Positions 29,153 through 38,088 are shown, counted from the stretch's first letter. The stretch: 64,000 nucleotides of DNA from Mycobacterium sp. (GCF_002863225.1 NZ_PKEK01000040.1:266968-330967); one strand, 5' to 3'. Translations and numbers: made by a program. Notes: a model not told the origin generated them from the letters alone.

Positions 29153-29275
29153 GGTATTTAGAGTGCAACATCGCGCTCCGGCGACCACCGGTTATATGCC
29201 CGGCAGGCGCTCGCCTGCCGGGCTGCCAGGACCGACGGCGGCCGCTTTCCGCGATGTCAACGATGAGGAGTGCTA

Positions 29276-29890
29276 ATGACCGATCAACATGCACCAGCCG
29301 TGGGACACGATGTGGTGACGCTATGGCTGGACCCGGTGTGTCCGTTTTCGTGGAACACCGCGCGCTGGCTGCGAGCCGCCGCGGACAAAGCCGGCTTCTC
29401 CCTCGAGATACGGCCGATGAATCTGGCGGTACTCAACGAGGGACGCGAACTCCCCCCACCCCAGCAGGCGCGAATGAACGACTCGCGAACCGTTGGTCGG
29501 CTCATGGCCGCCCTGCGCGACGAACTCGGCGCCGATGCGTTCAGCGACGCCTACTTCGCCTTCGGGCAGCTCTACTTTGACCAGTCGGCGCCCGTCGACG
29601 ACGACCTGGCAACGTCGCTGCTGCGGTCCGCCGGTGCAAGCCGCACCACCGCCGCGGCAATGACCGACCCGAGCTGGGATCCCGCGGTCCGCCTCGCCCA
29701 CAAGGCCAGTCAAAGCGCGCTGGGCGACATCGGAGGCAGCCCGCTCGTCACGATAGGCGGGCACACCGTGTTCGGTCCGGTGCTCAGCGCGCCACCCGCG
29801 CCCGACCGCACCCTGGCGGTCTTCGACGCGCTCGTCGCGTTAGTGGCGACCCCGCAGTTCCATCAGCTCCAGCGTCCCCGCACCCACTGA
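29276..29890 (+). CDS. DsbA-family oxidoreductase, Rv2466c-like, with CPFS active site
   Basis: A 204-aa thioredoxin-fold protein without a signal peptide, so cytoplasmic. It aligns by memory with M. tuberculosis Rv2466c (mycothiol-dependent reductase; LCPWCW active site, SLAILNENRDDLP): here VTLWLDPVCPFSWNTARW and MNLAVLNEGRELPP. The second active-site Cys is replaced by Ser (CPFS), leaving a single-Cys mechanism, as in monothiol mycothiol-dependent reductases. Other shared parts are the helical insert, GGSPLVTIGGHTVFGPVLS (the cis-Pro region) and HQLQRPRT at the end. GAGGAG five bases before ATG 29276 fixes the start. The gene is divergent from mmpS and lies 84 bases upstream of the flavoprotein gene. 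Confidence 0.85.
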   Translation: MTDQHAPAVGHDVVTLWLDPVCPFSWNTARWLRAAADKAGFSLEIRPMNLAVLNEGRELPPPQQARMNDSRTVGRLMAALRDELGADAFSDAYFAFGQLYFDQSAPVDDDLATSLLRSAGASRTTAAAMTDPSWDPAVRLAHKASQSALGDIGGSPLVTIGGHTVFGPVLSAPPAPDRTLAVFDALVALVATPQFHQLQRPRTH

Positions 29891-29974
29891 GGCCGCCGGC
29901 GCCGCACACCGCTGCACCACAACAACATTCACCGGCCTTCAATCGACAACACGACAACTCTGAACGGGAGTCCC

Positions 29975-31153
29975 ATGAACAAGAACCTGGTCATCCTCGG
30001 CGCCGGCATCGGTGGACTGAGCGTCGTCAACGAGCTCTCCACATCCGGGGTGAACCTCGACGGTGTCGACATCACCGTGATCGACACCGATTTCTCGCAC
30101 TTTTTAGGCTTCACCCTGCCGTGGGTCATGCGCGGCTGGCGCGACCGCGACAGCGTGCCCATCCGGCCCACCGCCGACGCGCTAGCCGGCGTCCGCACCA
30201 TCACCGGCACGGTTGAAAGCGTCGACCCGCAGCAGCGCACCGTGACGCTGACCGATGCCACCGATGTCGCCTTCGACGCGCTGATCATCGCGACCGGCGC
30301 CCGCAACGCCATCGAGAACATTCCCGGCCTGCGCAAAGCCGCTGACGCCGGCACCGCGGTGCATTACTACAGCGCCGACGCCGCCGCACGCGCCCACGAC
30401 ACGCTCGACAAATTCGCCGGCGGTAAGTTGGTCTTCCTGGTCACATCTCAGCCCTTCCGCTGCCCCGTCGCGCCCTACGAGGGATCACTTCTGGCAGCAG
30501 ACCTCCTGCGCGACAACGGAACCCGCGACAACACCCAGATCTCGGTCTACAGCCCCGAAAAACAGCCGATGCCCTCAGCGGGCCCCTACGCCGGGCCCGA
30601 GCTCATCACACTGCTCAACGACAACGGAATCCAATTCTTCGGCGAGCACGCCGTCGAACGAATCGACCCCGACCGCAACGAGATCCACTTCCACAACGGC
30701 GCCACCACCACCTTCGACCTGCTCGTGTTCATCCCACCCCACGAACCCGCAGTCACCCTCGACGAACCCGGCTGGATCAGCGTCGACGCCACCACCATGC
30801 AAACTCGCCACCCCGGCATCTTCGCCATCGGTGACACCACCGCAATCACCTCCCCGTCAGGCCGGCCACTACCCAAAGCGGCGATCTTCGCCAAAAACGG
30901 CGCTAAAGCCGCCGCGCTCAACGCCCTGCACCACCTCGGACTCGCCAACACCGACACCGCACTGTCTGGCCAGGGCTACTGCTACGTCGACACCGGCAAC
31001 GGCCACTCCGCGCTCGGGCAAGGAGACTTCTTCACCATGCCCCACCCCGCCATCCACCTAAGCCCACCCACGCAAGATCTGCACCACGACAAGCAGGACG
31101 AGGAAACCGACTGGCGGGCAATCTGGGAATGCGAACGATCCAACGCCGGATAA
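29975..31153 (+). CDS. Sulfide:quinone oxidoreductase-like NAD(P)/FAD flavoprotein
   Basis: A 392-aa two-dinucleotide-binding-domain flavoprotein. NLVILGAGIGGLSVVNELS binds FAD; DALIIATGARNAI is the ATG motif; GIFAIGDTTAI is the second FAD contact. One Cys in PFRCPVAPYEG stands where SQR/flavocytochrome-c dehydrogenases have a redox Cys; the other Cys (about residues 330 and 385) are not in the usual SQR spacing. Membrane attachment through the C-terminus, typical of SQR, is not obvious. It may oxidise sulfide or act as an NADH:quinone-type reductase. GGGAG precedes ATG 29975. Likely co-transcribed with the dsbA-like gene and controlled by the ATACCCC...GGGGTAT sites. SQR next to a CstR-like regulator recalls cst operons (inference). 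Confidence 0.8.
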   Translation: MNKNLVILGAGIGGLSVVNELSTSGVNLDGVDITVIDTDFSHFLGFTLPWVMRGWRDRDSVPIRPTADALAGVRTITGTVESVDPQQRTVTLTDATDVAFDALIIATGARNAIENIPGLRKAADAGTAVHYYSADAAARAHDTLDKFAGGKLVFLVTSQPFRCPVAPYEGSLLAADLLRDNGTRDNTQISVYSPEKQPMPSAGPYAGPELITLLNDNGIQFFGEHAVERIDPDRNEIHFHNGATTTFDLLVFIPPHEPAVTLDEPGWISVDATTMQTRHPGIFAIGDTTAITSPSGRPLPKAAIFAKNGAKAAALNALHHLGLANTDTALSGQGYCYVDTGNGHSALGQGDFFTMPHPAIHLSPPTQDLHHDKQDEETDWRAIWECERSNAG

Positions 31154-31168
31154 CGCCGCGCTGCGGCG
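31154..31168 (+). terminator. Hairpin after the flavoprotein gene
   Basis: CGCCGC-GCT-GCGGCG begins at the first base after the stop codon: 6-bp GC stem, 3-nt loop, no U-tract. A likely end of the dsbA/flavoprotein transcript. Confidence 0.4.
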
Positions 31169-31616
31169 ATCCCGAATCTCCCCGGTCCACTTGCCTGATT
31201 CGGCTCTTCCGTGGGCCAGATGCCAACGACCAGACACGCCGCCGCTGAACAATATGTGGCACAACGTGCTTAGTCGACGCGACGACCATCTGCGGTGGGT
31301 CCAGGAGCACTTCGGTCTCACCCGCGCCGATGTCGTCACAGGGGAGCGCGGCTAGTCACTCTCGGCTGAGGACCGCGTGTCGCACCGGGTAGCTTGCTGG
31401 AAGGTGGCTCTACGCTCCACCACCCGTTAGCTCTGCTCCAGTTGGGTGCTCTGTCTCGTCTTGGGTCACCGGCTCTACGAATGCTTCGCCGATCACGCCG
31501 TCGAGATCGGGCGTCGGGTCGTCCTTCAGGCGACTGGCTATTTACCGGACGCATCGACATCGCGCACCGGGGCAACTGACTGACCTGGATCCACCAGCTT
31601 CTCATTCTTGGTGTCC
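31169..31616. other. Gap, possibly decayed sequence
   Basis: About 450 bases without a recognised gene. A 33-codon ORF (31254-31355, plus; MWHNVLSRRDDHLRWVQEHF and on) has no identifiable family and may be a gene remnant. Overlapping short ORFs on both strands at 31336-31605 are Arg-rich shadows. Confidence 0.35.
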
Positions 31617-31632
31617 GTAAGTGTATACTTAC
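31617..31632. promoter_or_regulatory. ArsR-type operator overlapping the -10 box of a leaderless promoter
   Basis: GTAAGTGTATACTTAC: 6-bp perfect arms (GTAAGT/ACTTAC) around GTAT. The internal TATACT (31624-31629) is a good -10 element and ends eight bases before the GTG start of the arsR-type gene (31638), implying a leaderless mRNA that the bound repressor would silence directly. Confidence 0.6.
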
Positions 31633-31637
31633 CGTTT

Positions 31638-31958
31638 GTGGTCACTGACGAAGCGGTCGATCCTTGGGGCGCACTCGCGGACGGGACCAGGCGAGCGATA
31701 TTCAAACGGCTTGCCGCTGGGCCAATGGCGGTGGGCGAGTTGGCCGCGGGTTTGCCCGTCAGCAGACCAGCGGTATCGCAGCATCTGAAAAAGCTCAAGT
31801 GCGCCGGGTTGGTGGCCGATCGCGCCGCTGGCACGCGCCGTCTATACCAAATTGATCCCAGGGGCGTCGAGGCGCTGCGGGCCGAGTTGGACGTGTTCTG
31901 GGGTCAAGCATTGGACGCATTCAAATCGATCGCCGATGCGGAAGGAAAAGGCGAATGA
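31638..31958 (+). CDS. ArsR-family HTH repressor
   Basis: A 106-aa winged-HTH regulator: WGALADGTRRAIFKRLAAGP (helices 1-2), then VGELAAGLPVSRPAVSQHLKKLKCAGLVADR (recognition helix and wing) and RRLYQIDPRGVEALRAELD. There are no clustered Cys/His ligands of metal-sensing SmtB/ArsR proteins; the only Cys is in KCAGL. It belongs to the subgroup paired with SRPBCC/AHSA1 proteins, which senses organic ligands or stress rather than metals (knowledge of the family). The GTG at 31638 is used because it lies right after the -10 box; the ATG at 31608 precedes the promoter. It is the first gene of a run with 4-bp overlaps. Confidence 0.85.
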   Translation: MVTDEAVDPWGALADGTRRAIFKRLAAGPMAVGELAAGLPVSRPAVSQHLKKLKCAGLVADRAAGTRRLYQIDPRGVEALRAELDVFWGQALDAFKSIADAEGKGE

Positions 31959-32431
31959 GGCCATCAGCAATAGAGCCGATACGCAAGAGCGTCATCGTGA
32001 ACATTGGCCTCGAGAGGGCATTCGCGTTGTTCATCGACAGATTCGATGCTGTCAAGCCGCGTGAACACAACCTGCTTGCGGTCCCGATTGCCGAAACAGT
32101 TTTCGAGCCGAAGGTGGGCGGACACATCTACGACGTCGGGACAGACGGCAGTCGGTGCGAATGGTCGCGCGTTCTTGTCTTCGAACCACCGCAGCGCATC
32201 GTCTTCTCTTGGGACATCGGCCCGACCTGGCGACTGGAAACTGATCTCAGTAAGACCAGCGAAGTCGAAGTGCGCTTCATCCCTGAGACCGACGACCGCA
32301 CTCGAGTGGAGCTGGAGCACCGGCTACTCAAGCGCCACGGCGACAACTGGCATTCCATCGCCAATGGCGTTGATGGTGATGAAGGTTGGCCGCTATACCT
32401 CAACCGGTATTTGGAGTTGGCGACATCATGA
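31955..32431 (+). CDS. SRPBCC (AHSA1/START-like) domain protein
   Basis: A 158-aa single-domain protein of the AHSA1 type: EPIRKSVIVNIGLERAFALF, PKVGGHIYDVG, CEWSRVLVFEPPQRIVFSW, and the terminal helix GWPLYLNRYLELA. The fold forms a hydrophobic pocket for small ligands. Its ATG overlaps the arsR-type stop (ATGA at 31955-31958) and its stop overlaps the next start, so the three genes are translationally coupled. ArsR-SRPBCC pairs are common in actinobacteria; the ligand is unknown. Confidence 0.85.
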   Translation: MRPSAIEPIRKSVIVNIGLERAFALFIDRFDAVKPREHNLLAVPIAETVFEPKVGGHIYDVGTDGSRCEWSRVLVFEPPQRIVFSWDIGPTWRLETDLSKTSEVEVRFIPETDDRTRVELEHRLLKRHGDNWHSIANGVDGDEGWPLYLNRYLELATS

Positions 32432-33066
32432 GCACGGTCGAGGAGTCACTGATGGACATGGCTCAGGACGAGCGGTCCGACCTGGCCGCGTTTCTCGACA
32501 CGCTGTCACCGCAGGAGTGGAGCGCACCCAGCCTGTGCCAGTCGTGGACCGTGAAAGACGTGGTCGCGCACGTCGTCAGCTATGAAGAACTGACCGCGTT
32601 CGGGTTGATGAAACGGATCGCCAAGGGTCGCGTCGTGAATGCCAACGATGTTGGCGTTCAGGAGTTCTCGCCGATGTCACCCGAAGAATTGAAGGGCTTC
32701 CTTGGCCGGCATCTACGCCCTCGCGGGCTGACCGCCGCGTTCGGCGGCATGATCGGGCTCATCGACGGGACAGTCCATCACCAGGACATTCGTCGAGCGC
32801 TTGGCCATCCGCGCGTGGTGCCCGTCCAGCGGTTGACGCGGATTCTGCCGCTGGTGCCTCGAAACCCGCGCTTGGGCGCAGGACGGCGCATCAAAGGACT
32901 TCGTCTTGTCGCGACCGATCTCGACTGGCAACACGGCGACGGCCCCGAGGTTAGAGGAACCGGAGAAGCACTGCTGCTGGCTATGACTGGAAGGCCGGCG
33001 GTCATTTCCGAACTGGCAGGACCGGGGCAATCCACACTGGCCGAGCGGCTATCACAGCACGCGTGA
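32428..33066 (+). CDS. TIGR03083-type protein (maleylpyruvate isomerase/mycothiol-dependent DinB-like fold)
   Basis: A 212-aa cytoplasmic protein of the DinB/mycothiol-dependent maleylpyruvate isomerase superfamily. ERSDLAAFLDTLSPQEWSAPSLC and SWTVKDVVAHVVSYEELT form the N-terminal four-helix bundle with the first conserved His; LIDGTVHHQDIRRALGHPR carries the other conserved His pair. These His residues bind a divalent metal in characterised members. ATG 32428 overlaps the SRPBCC stop. Likely a mycothiol-dependent transferase or isomerase acting on the compound sensed by the operon (inference). Confidence 0.8.
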   Translation: MSTVEESLMDMAQDERSDLAAFLDTLSPQEWSAPSLCQSWTVKDVVAHVVSYEELTAFGLMKRIAKGRVVNANDVGVQEFSPMSPEELKGFLGRHLRPRGLTAAFGGMIGLIDGTVHHQDIRRALGHPRVVPVQRLTRILPLVPRNPRLGAGRRIKGLRLVATDLDWQHGDGPEVRGTGEALLLAMTGRPAVISELAGPGQSTLAERLSQHA

Positions 33067-33395
33067 CGGCCACCTTCCGCTTGATTGCGTTCTTGCTCTT
33101 CGGATTAGGCGCCGGCCAGGCAGCGTGGCACGTAGCGGCGATCACCTTCGGCAACAGCGCCGACAATATCGGTGTCTAAGTTCCGATCTTTGCCGTCTCG
33201 TCTGTCACGGTGGTGTCGGTGTTCGCGGTCGTCTTTCTGATCGGAGCGGCGATCCTTTGTGCTTCGGGACGGTATGTGGCGACACATCCCGTGATCGCGA
33301 AGGTACTTACCCGCTGGGACCACGTCATCCTTCCAGTCGCGCTCATCGCCATTGGGATCTCAATCCTGATACAGGGGCGGGCCTATGGGATGTGA
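33063..33395 (+). pseudogene. cadD-like cadmium-resistance transporter remnant with internal stop
   Basis: In one frame of 111 codons, the sequence matches the C-terminal half of CadD-family transporters: WHVAAITFGNSADNIGV, then a TAA at 33177-33179, then VPIFAVSSVTVV and VIAKVLTRWDHVILPVALIA. Family members read ADNIG(V/L)(Y/F)VP, so the stop most simply comes from a Tyr TAC to TAA change. The N-terminal half of CadD (first three helices) is missing. The GTG at 33063 overlaps the previous stop, but the resulting 38-residue peptide is unlikely to function. The second part could start at an internal GTG (33210). I read it as decayed metal-resistance cargo. Confidence 0.7.
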
Positions 33396-33508
33396 GTAGT
33401 CAATCATTCTCGAGCCGACGAATGCCGATTGCCGGCACTGGAAGTCAAGTACAGGACAACACACGCCCCGAACTGCTCCTCGTTCTTCAGCCGGGGATTG
33501 GTCCGCGG

Positions 33509-36298
33509 CTACAGTTCGAGCCCGTCACCGATCGAGCGGCCTGTCCCCATGTTTCGGCCGAGAGTTCCGCCGTTGACCATGGCCACATTGGCGCGCCACC
33601 GACCGTAGGCGGCACCGCGGCCGCGCACTGATTGCGCTCGGCCAGCGACAGCAACGCGGACGCTCGCGGGCAATAAATCAACTGCGCTCTCCGCCGCGTT
33701 TTCGTGGGCGGTCATTGCGTGTACATCGTTGCCGATGATGCCGCGCAGCAGTTTCGTTGAGTACTGGACGCGACCGCGATTGACGCGACGTGTGACTTCT
33801 GCCGAACCGTCGCGCTGTTCGTGCTCAGTAGCGTGTTCGTACAGGTAGGCGATATTTGTCTCTCGACCGCGAGTGAGGCCGACGTAGGCCAGTGCGCGAG
33901 TGGCGGTTTCACTAAGAATGGCGTGGGTGGTGTCGGCGGTGGCGCCTTGGGCGGAGTGCACTGTGAGGGCGTAGCCGTGGGTGATGTGTTGGCGGACATA
34001 GTCGCCTGAAAAGGCGCCCAACGTGTGGTCGTCGAGGCGGCGTGCGATGAGGCGGTTGTTGTCGGGATTGATCTGGGTCACTCGCCAGCGCTGACCGTTG
34101 CGCACCGGAGTTTCTTCGGCATGAATGTCTTCGCCATTGCGCAGTGCGACGGAGACGTCGTTGTAACGGGTCAGGATGAGGTCGCCGACCGCGAGTCGGT
34201 GTCCTCGAGCGCCGGAAAGGGTGGGCGCGCTGGAATCGATGGTGTCGTGGTGGAGGCGTTGGTTAAGGGCGTCAGCCATCTCGGCGGTGTCACATAGCAG
34301 TAGTGCATCTTTGCCGGCGGCGATATCTTTCTTGTACGCGGCGAAGGCGTCGGCGGCCATGGTGATCTCGTCCCCGCAGTGCAGCCGGTCGTGAGTGGCG
34401 TACCAACGGATTGCTCGGCGGATTGATGCCGGTCCCCCGTCGCGTAGTGCGAGGGAGGCGGTGCGTTCCTCGGGGTCGCGCATCCGCCATACCGCCGACA
34501 GGCATTGTGTCCAAGGCAGATCGGCACAAAGTTGGGCGAACATGCCGCCGCGGGCTTTGACCGGGGCTAGCTGGTGCTGGTCCCCCACCAACACACTTTT
34601 GACACCCGACCGGGTCGTGGCGGTTAACAGTTGGAGCAGGTCGCCGGTGCCGACCATGGCGGCCTCATCGACAATGACGAGGGTCTGGGGGCCGAGTTGT
34701 AAGTGGTTGTCTCGCAACAGCTGTACGGCTTTAGCGATCGTGTAGCCGATGTCGCCGGCACCCTCGCGGACGGCGACGTCGACGGCCTTTCCGGTCGGCG
34801 CGAGGACAATGACAGTGCCGCCGCGGCGGCGGGTGGCGGCGGCGCGCAGAGCGCGCATCGAAGTGGTCTTGCCCGCACCCGCGGGCGCGGACAGTGGCTG
34901 CACCAGCCACGGTGAGCGGCCGATGTTCTCGACCGCGCGCGCCTGGTCCGCGGACAGGTGCGCGGTGTCCTCTTTCTTGACCCAGAGCATGGCGCGGTTG
35001 TTACGCGTGTCGACTAGATCGAGCACCGCGGCTTCTTCGCGCAGTATCGCGTCGAGGGTGTAGCGCTCATGTCCTTCGCGTTGGTGTGCGGCTCGGGGCG
35101 CGGTCAGGCGCACCGCGATCTCGTCTATGGCGAATTCGAGCAGTTCGCGGGGTGTGCGCTCGGTGTGCACCGGCAGGTGTGCGCCGAGGATTTCGATGAG
35201 GTCGGCGCGGGTGAACGCGGCTTTGTCGATCTGCTCGGCCGCGGCCAGGATCCGCGCGGTGTTGAATCCGGTGCGCGTTGATGCGCGCCGCGCTGCGCGC
35301 GCGGTGTTGAAGGCGGCGCGATCCAGTTTTAGTCCGCGCGGGTCGGTGCGCCACTGTGCCACGAGTTGCGCCCAGGAGAGTTCTTCGGGCTTCGAAGGGC
35401 GGGTGGCTTTTTGCGCCGCTGCCAGCTGCGCGGCGGTCAACGGCTGGTCGACGAGCACCAGGTTGTGGGCGGCCCACTCGCGAAGTTGGGTGGAGCGGCG
35501 CGACCAGGCGGTGATGGTGTTGCGGTCGACGCCTGCCAACTCGGCCATACCGGTGGATGGGTCGATGGGCTCCCACTCGAGGCCGAGGGAGTTGTAGAGT
35601 TCACGTCGCAGGGTGGCCTGATAGATCACCCCTGCTGCCCGCGCTTCGTGATAGAGCGAGGTCCCGTCGATCGAGACCATCGCGCCGTCGGCGCGGGCCT
35701 GGCGGTTCGGAACGATCACGTGGGTATGTAGGTGAGGATCGCCGCTTCGTGAGGTCTCATGCTGATAGGCGATCGCTGCCAGGCCAGGGAGTCGCATGAG
35801 GTCTTTTTCTCCGCTGTGCGAGTTGTGAACTCGCGTGTAGCCCGCATGCGTGCTGAGGTATTCCATAGCCTCTGCGATCGCAGCGCCGTGGGCGTCGGCG
35901 ATCGCCTTCGATAACACGTCATCATCGCCGCGCAGCGCCCGCACCAGGGACACACTTTTCGGGGCGCAGAAGGTGAGATCGAAGCCGTACACCCCGTGCT
36001 GCCCGAACGCGCGCCCCCGCGCGCCATTTGGGGCGATGCCGTCGTCGAGCCACCGCGCCACCATTTCGGCGCTGGCTTCACCACCGGCACGCTGAGCGTC
36101 GGTGAGGCCCACCAACATGGCGACGGCGTGAGGATTGCCGGTGAGTAGCCATGTCGGCGTCCGGGTTTCGTGCTCGGAGTAATACTCCCCCAGCCCGCCA
36201 CCGACACTGGCCATATCGCGGCTGGCGGTCTCTGCGGTGCGGGCGGTGTCGATGTAGTAGTTGATCGACCACCGCTTCAGCTTGGAGATCGTCAACAC
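33509..36298 (-). CDS. MobF-family relaxase/helicase (TraA/TraI-like)
   Basis: A 929-aa conjugative relaxase. The N-terminal TrwC domain begins LTISKLKRWSINYYIDTART (catalytic Tyr pair YY), with AGEASAEMVARWLDDG and the metal-binding His triad in DPHLHTHVIVPN. The C-terminal half is an SF1 helicase with Walker A APAGAGKTTSM, Walker B VIVDEAAMVG, DQHQLAPVKARGG and YALTVHSAQGATADTTHA. It nicks oriT and unwinds DNA for transfer. GTG 36298 gives the usual relaxase N-terminus; the open frame upstream to 36475 is not homologous. It is shorter than F TraI (one helicase unit only), typical for mobilizable elements in actinobacteria. The element has no coupling protein or T4SS, so transfer would need a helper. 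Confidence 0.9.
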   Translation of the reverse strand: MLTISKLKRWSINYYIDTARTAETASRDMASVGGGLGEYYSEHETRTPTWLLTGNPHAVAMLVGLTDAQRAGGEASAEMVARWLDDGIAPNGARGRAFGQHGVYGFDLTFCAPKSVSLVRALRGDDDVLSKAIADAHGAAIAEAMEYLSTHAGYTRVHNSHSGEKDLMRLPGLAAIAYQHETSRSGDPHLHTHVIVPNRQARADGAMVSIDGTSLYHEARAAGVIYQATLRRELYNSLGLEWEPIDPSTGMAELAGVDRNTITAWSRRSTQLREWAAHNLVLVDQPLTAAQLAAAQKATRPSKPEELSWAQLVAQWRTDPRGLKLDRAAFNTARAARRASTRTGFNTARILAAAEQIDKAAFTRADLIEILGAHLPVHTERTPRELLEFAIDEIAVRLTAPRAAHQREGHERYTLDAILREEAAVLDLVDTRNNRAMLWVKKEDTAHLSADQARAVENIGRSPWLVQPLSAPAGAGKTTSMRALRAAATRRRGGTVIVLAPTGKAVDVAVREGAGDIGYTIAKAVQLLRDNHLQLGPQTLVIVDEAAMVGTGDLLQLLTATTRSGVKSVLVGDQHQLAPVKARGGMFAQLCADLPWTQCLSAVWRMRDPEERTASLALRDGGPASIRRAIRWYATHDRLHCGDEITMAADAFAAYKKDIAAGKDALLLCDTAEMADALNQRLHHDTIDSSAPTLSGARGHRLAVGDLILTRYNDVSVALRNGEDIHAEETPVRNGQRWRVTQINPDNNRLIARRLDDHTLGAFSGDYVRQHITHGYALTVHSAQGATADTTHAILSETATRALAYVGLTRGRETNIAYLYEHATEHEQRDGSAEVTRRVNRGRVQYSTKLLRGIIGNDVHAMTAHENAAESAVDLLPASVRVAVAGRAQSVRGRGAAYGRWRANVAMVNGGTLGRNMGTGRSIGDGLEL

Positions 36299-36669
36299 CT
36301 GAACCACCCACTGACGGTGAATGCATTGCAACCGGGTCAGCGACTGCGGCTGCGGCACTTGCTGCGCCACAACCATTCTCGCACCCTTGTGCAAATGTGC
36401 CAGACGCTTATTTGGGAGCGGCCAGGGTGAAGCTGAGCTGGAAGGTGTTGCGGTGCTGATGGATTGGATTTGCATTTACTGTTGGCGCAAGGGGGTTAAG
36501 GATGAGATGCGCTGAGATACAGAGGATCTAGACTATTTGGTAATCCTGAGCAAAGTGCGATACGCGATCCGCTCACGTCGAGTTACACCCCGTTGAGATT
36601 GGCTGGGCCGGCCCCGCGTTCCGGGCACTGGCCTAGGTGCCCAGCTGGGCTTCTCAGCGGCTCCACCCG
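36299..36669. other. Gap upstream of the relaxase; candidate oriT location and hairpin
   Basis: About 370 bases without a gene. As the sequence just 5' of a relaxase gene, it is where oriT is usually found, but only small inverted pairs are visible (GCAC-CCTT-GTGC near 36381). At 36623-36642 GGGCAC and GTGCCC can pair and may terminate the ATPase transcript that ends at 36670. Confidence 0.35.
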
Positions 36670-37582
36670 TCACTGCGTTCGGAACGGCGGATTCGATCTG
36701 TGGAATCGGTCGAGGTCAAGCACTGCGCGGCGGAGCGCGCGAAGATCCTGCTCAGGTACCTCGATAGTTGATGTGCCAGCATCATCCGAATCGTCGTCGG
36801 ACTCAATTTCTTCCGCTTCAAACAAGGCTAGCTCTTGCGGTGAGTTCTGCGTGTTTATGAGGTCGACGTAGGCGCCAAAGTCAATCAGATAAACGTCGTA
36901 ACGCTCGCCCGGCTGATCCTGGGCGGAGTAGCCACGTCGGACCAGGTGAAGGACGCGAGCATCGAAGAGTTCGTTGAGCAGTGGATCGCTAGAATATCGT
37001 TGGCTGAGTCTGCGATTCTGATAGTTCGGCTCCAGCCTGCGCCGAGGCGCCAAGGCTCGCGGCTGAAATCTTAGCTTTCGCAGACGCTTTCGCCGATGAC
37101 GATGCCTCAGTTTCAGTCTCAGTCGTCGCTTCTGTTTGGCCCTCGAATCTGATGTTGCGAAGCGAGGCCAACAAGTCATCAAGCGCACTCACGAATGACT
37201 TGTCGTCGATGAGGCTGTTGTCATCCAGTGCTGCATACATGATCGCGTCGTGGATCTCCGTGAGGAGATCAATCAGAAGTCTGGCAGTTCGCTCAAGCGG
37301 TGTCAGTTGCTCGGAATCGAATATGCCCTCGGCCGATCCTATGGTCCGCAGGTCGATGTAGACGCCGATGTCGCCCGCTTCACCGCGAATGGCCGCCAGA
37401 TATCGGAATGCGTGCGTCTTGCCGGTGCCTCGTCGCCCGTAAAGAACTTGATGGTCGACTGATTCCAGGGCAGTCGCCACGCCCAAATCTACGAACGTTG
37501 CACGCAGCAACGTAGAGACCCGGGCCTCGGCCCGGCGAGGCACCTTGTTGAAAGCTCTATTTATTCCACTAAGCCCGGCCAC
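36670..37582 (-). pseudogene. Broken P-loop ATPase gene (two frames, middle part missing)
   Basis: One frame (37582-36989) starts with GTG and contains LYGRRGTGKTHAFRYLA (Walker A) and DIGVYIDLRTIGS, then an Ala/Ser/Glu-rich tract, and stops. A second frame, offset, carries SSDPLLNELFDARVLHLVRR, GYSAQDQPGERYDVYLIDFG and EVPEQDLRALRRAVLDLDRF to 36670. The second part resembles the C-terminus of large bacterial AAA ATPases that start like the first part (often annotated ORC-CDC6-like), so I read one gene that suffered an internal deletion and frameshift; Walker B and the sensor regions are missing. The family assignment is from memory and tentative. Located between the relaxase and HigBA, it may once have helped maintenance or transfer. 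Confidence 0.5.
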
Positions 37583-37788
37583 GAGTGAACACCCTAGAGC
37601 GTGATCATTCCCGATTGGTGGCGATCGAGCGCGGTAGCGCTCACTCCGATCCGTTTCACGGTTGCGACCACTGGCGCCAGTTAGCGGGCCTGGGCTCCAC
37701 TGGGTCGGCAATCAAGGTCGACGTTGTCGCGTTCGCCGGTCCGGCTGTCTTCTCACGCAATTAGGTGTCCTGCTGCGACTGGCGCGGT

Positions 37789-38076
37789 CTAGGCGATCCG
37801 TTCGATAGCGTCCAGCTGAGTCGCAATATGGTCGCGGGCAATCTCGGCGTCGAAGTGGGCCTGCATGTTAATCCAGAACATATCGCTCACTCCCAATGCT
37901 CGCGAGAGCCGCAACGCGGTGTCGGCGCTGATTCCCCGCTTGCCGTGCACGATCTCGTTGATGCGTCGCGGCGGTACATCAATGGCCTTGGCAATGCGGT
38001 ATTGCGAGATCCCCATCGGCTCAAGGAACTCGGCGAGGAGGATCTCGCCTGGGTGGGTGGGTGCGAAGTCTGCCAT
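37789..38076 (-). CDS. higA: HigA-type antitoxin
   Basis: A 95-aa XRE-family antitoxin starting MADFAPTHPGEILLAEFLEP, the classic HigA opening, with HTH MGISQYRIAKAIDVPPRRIN and EIVHGKRGISADTALRLSRA. It binds HigB and the operon operator. It lies 12 bases after the toxin gene on the same strand (toxin first, as in other higBA operons), with an AAGGAGAAAT ribosome-binding site upstream. The module should stabilise the element against loss. Confidence 0.93.
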   Translation of the reverse strand: MADFAPTHPGEILLAEFLEPMGISQYRIAKAIDVPPRRINEIVHGKRGISADTALRLSRALGVSDMFWINMQAHFDAEIARDHIATQLDAIERIA

Positions 38077-38088
38077 CGATTTCTCCTT

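Noticed and set aside
36299..36669. Defined oriT
   Set aside because: Position is suggestive, but no clear inverted repeat with a nick-like sequence could be seen, so only the gap was annotated.
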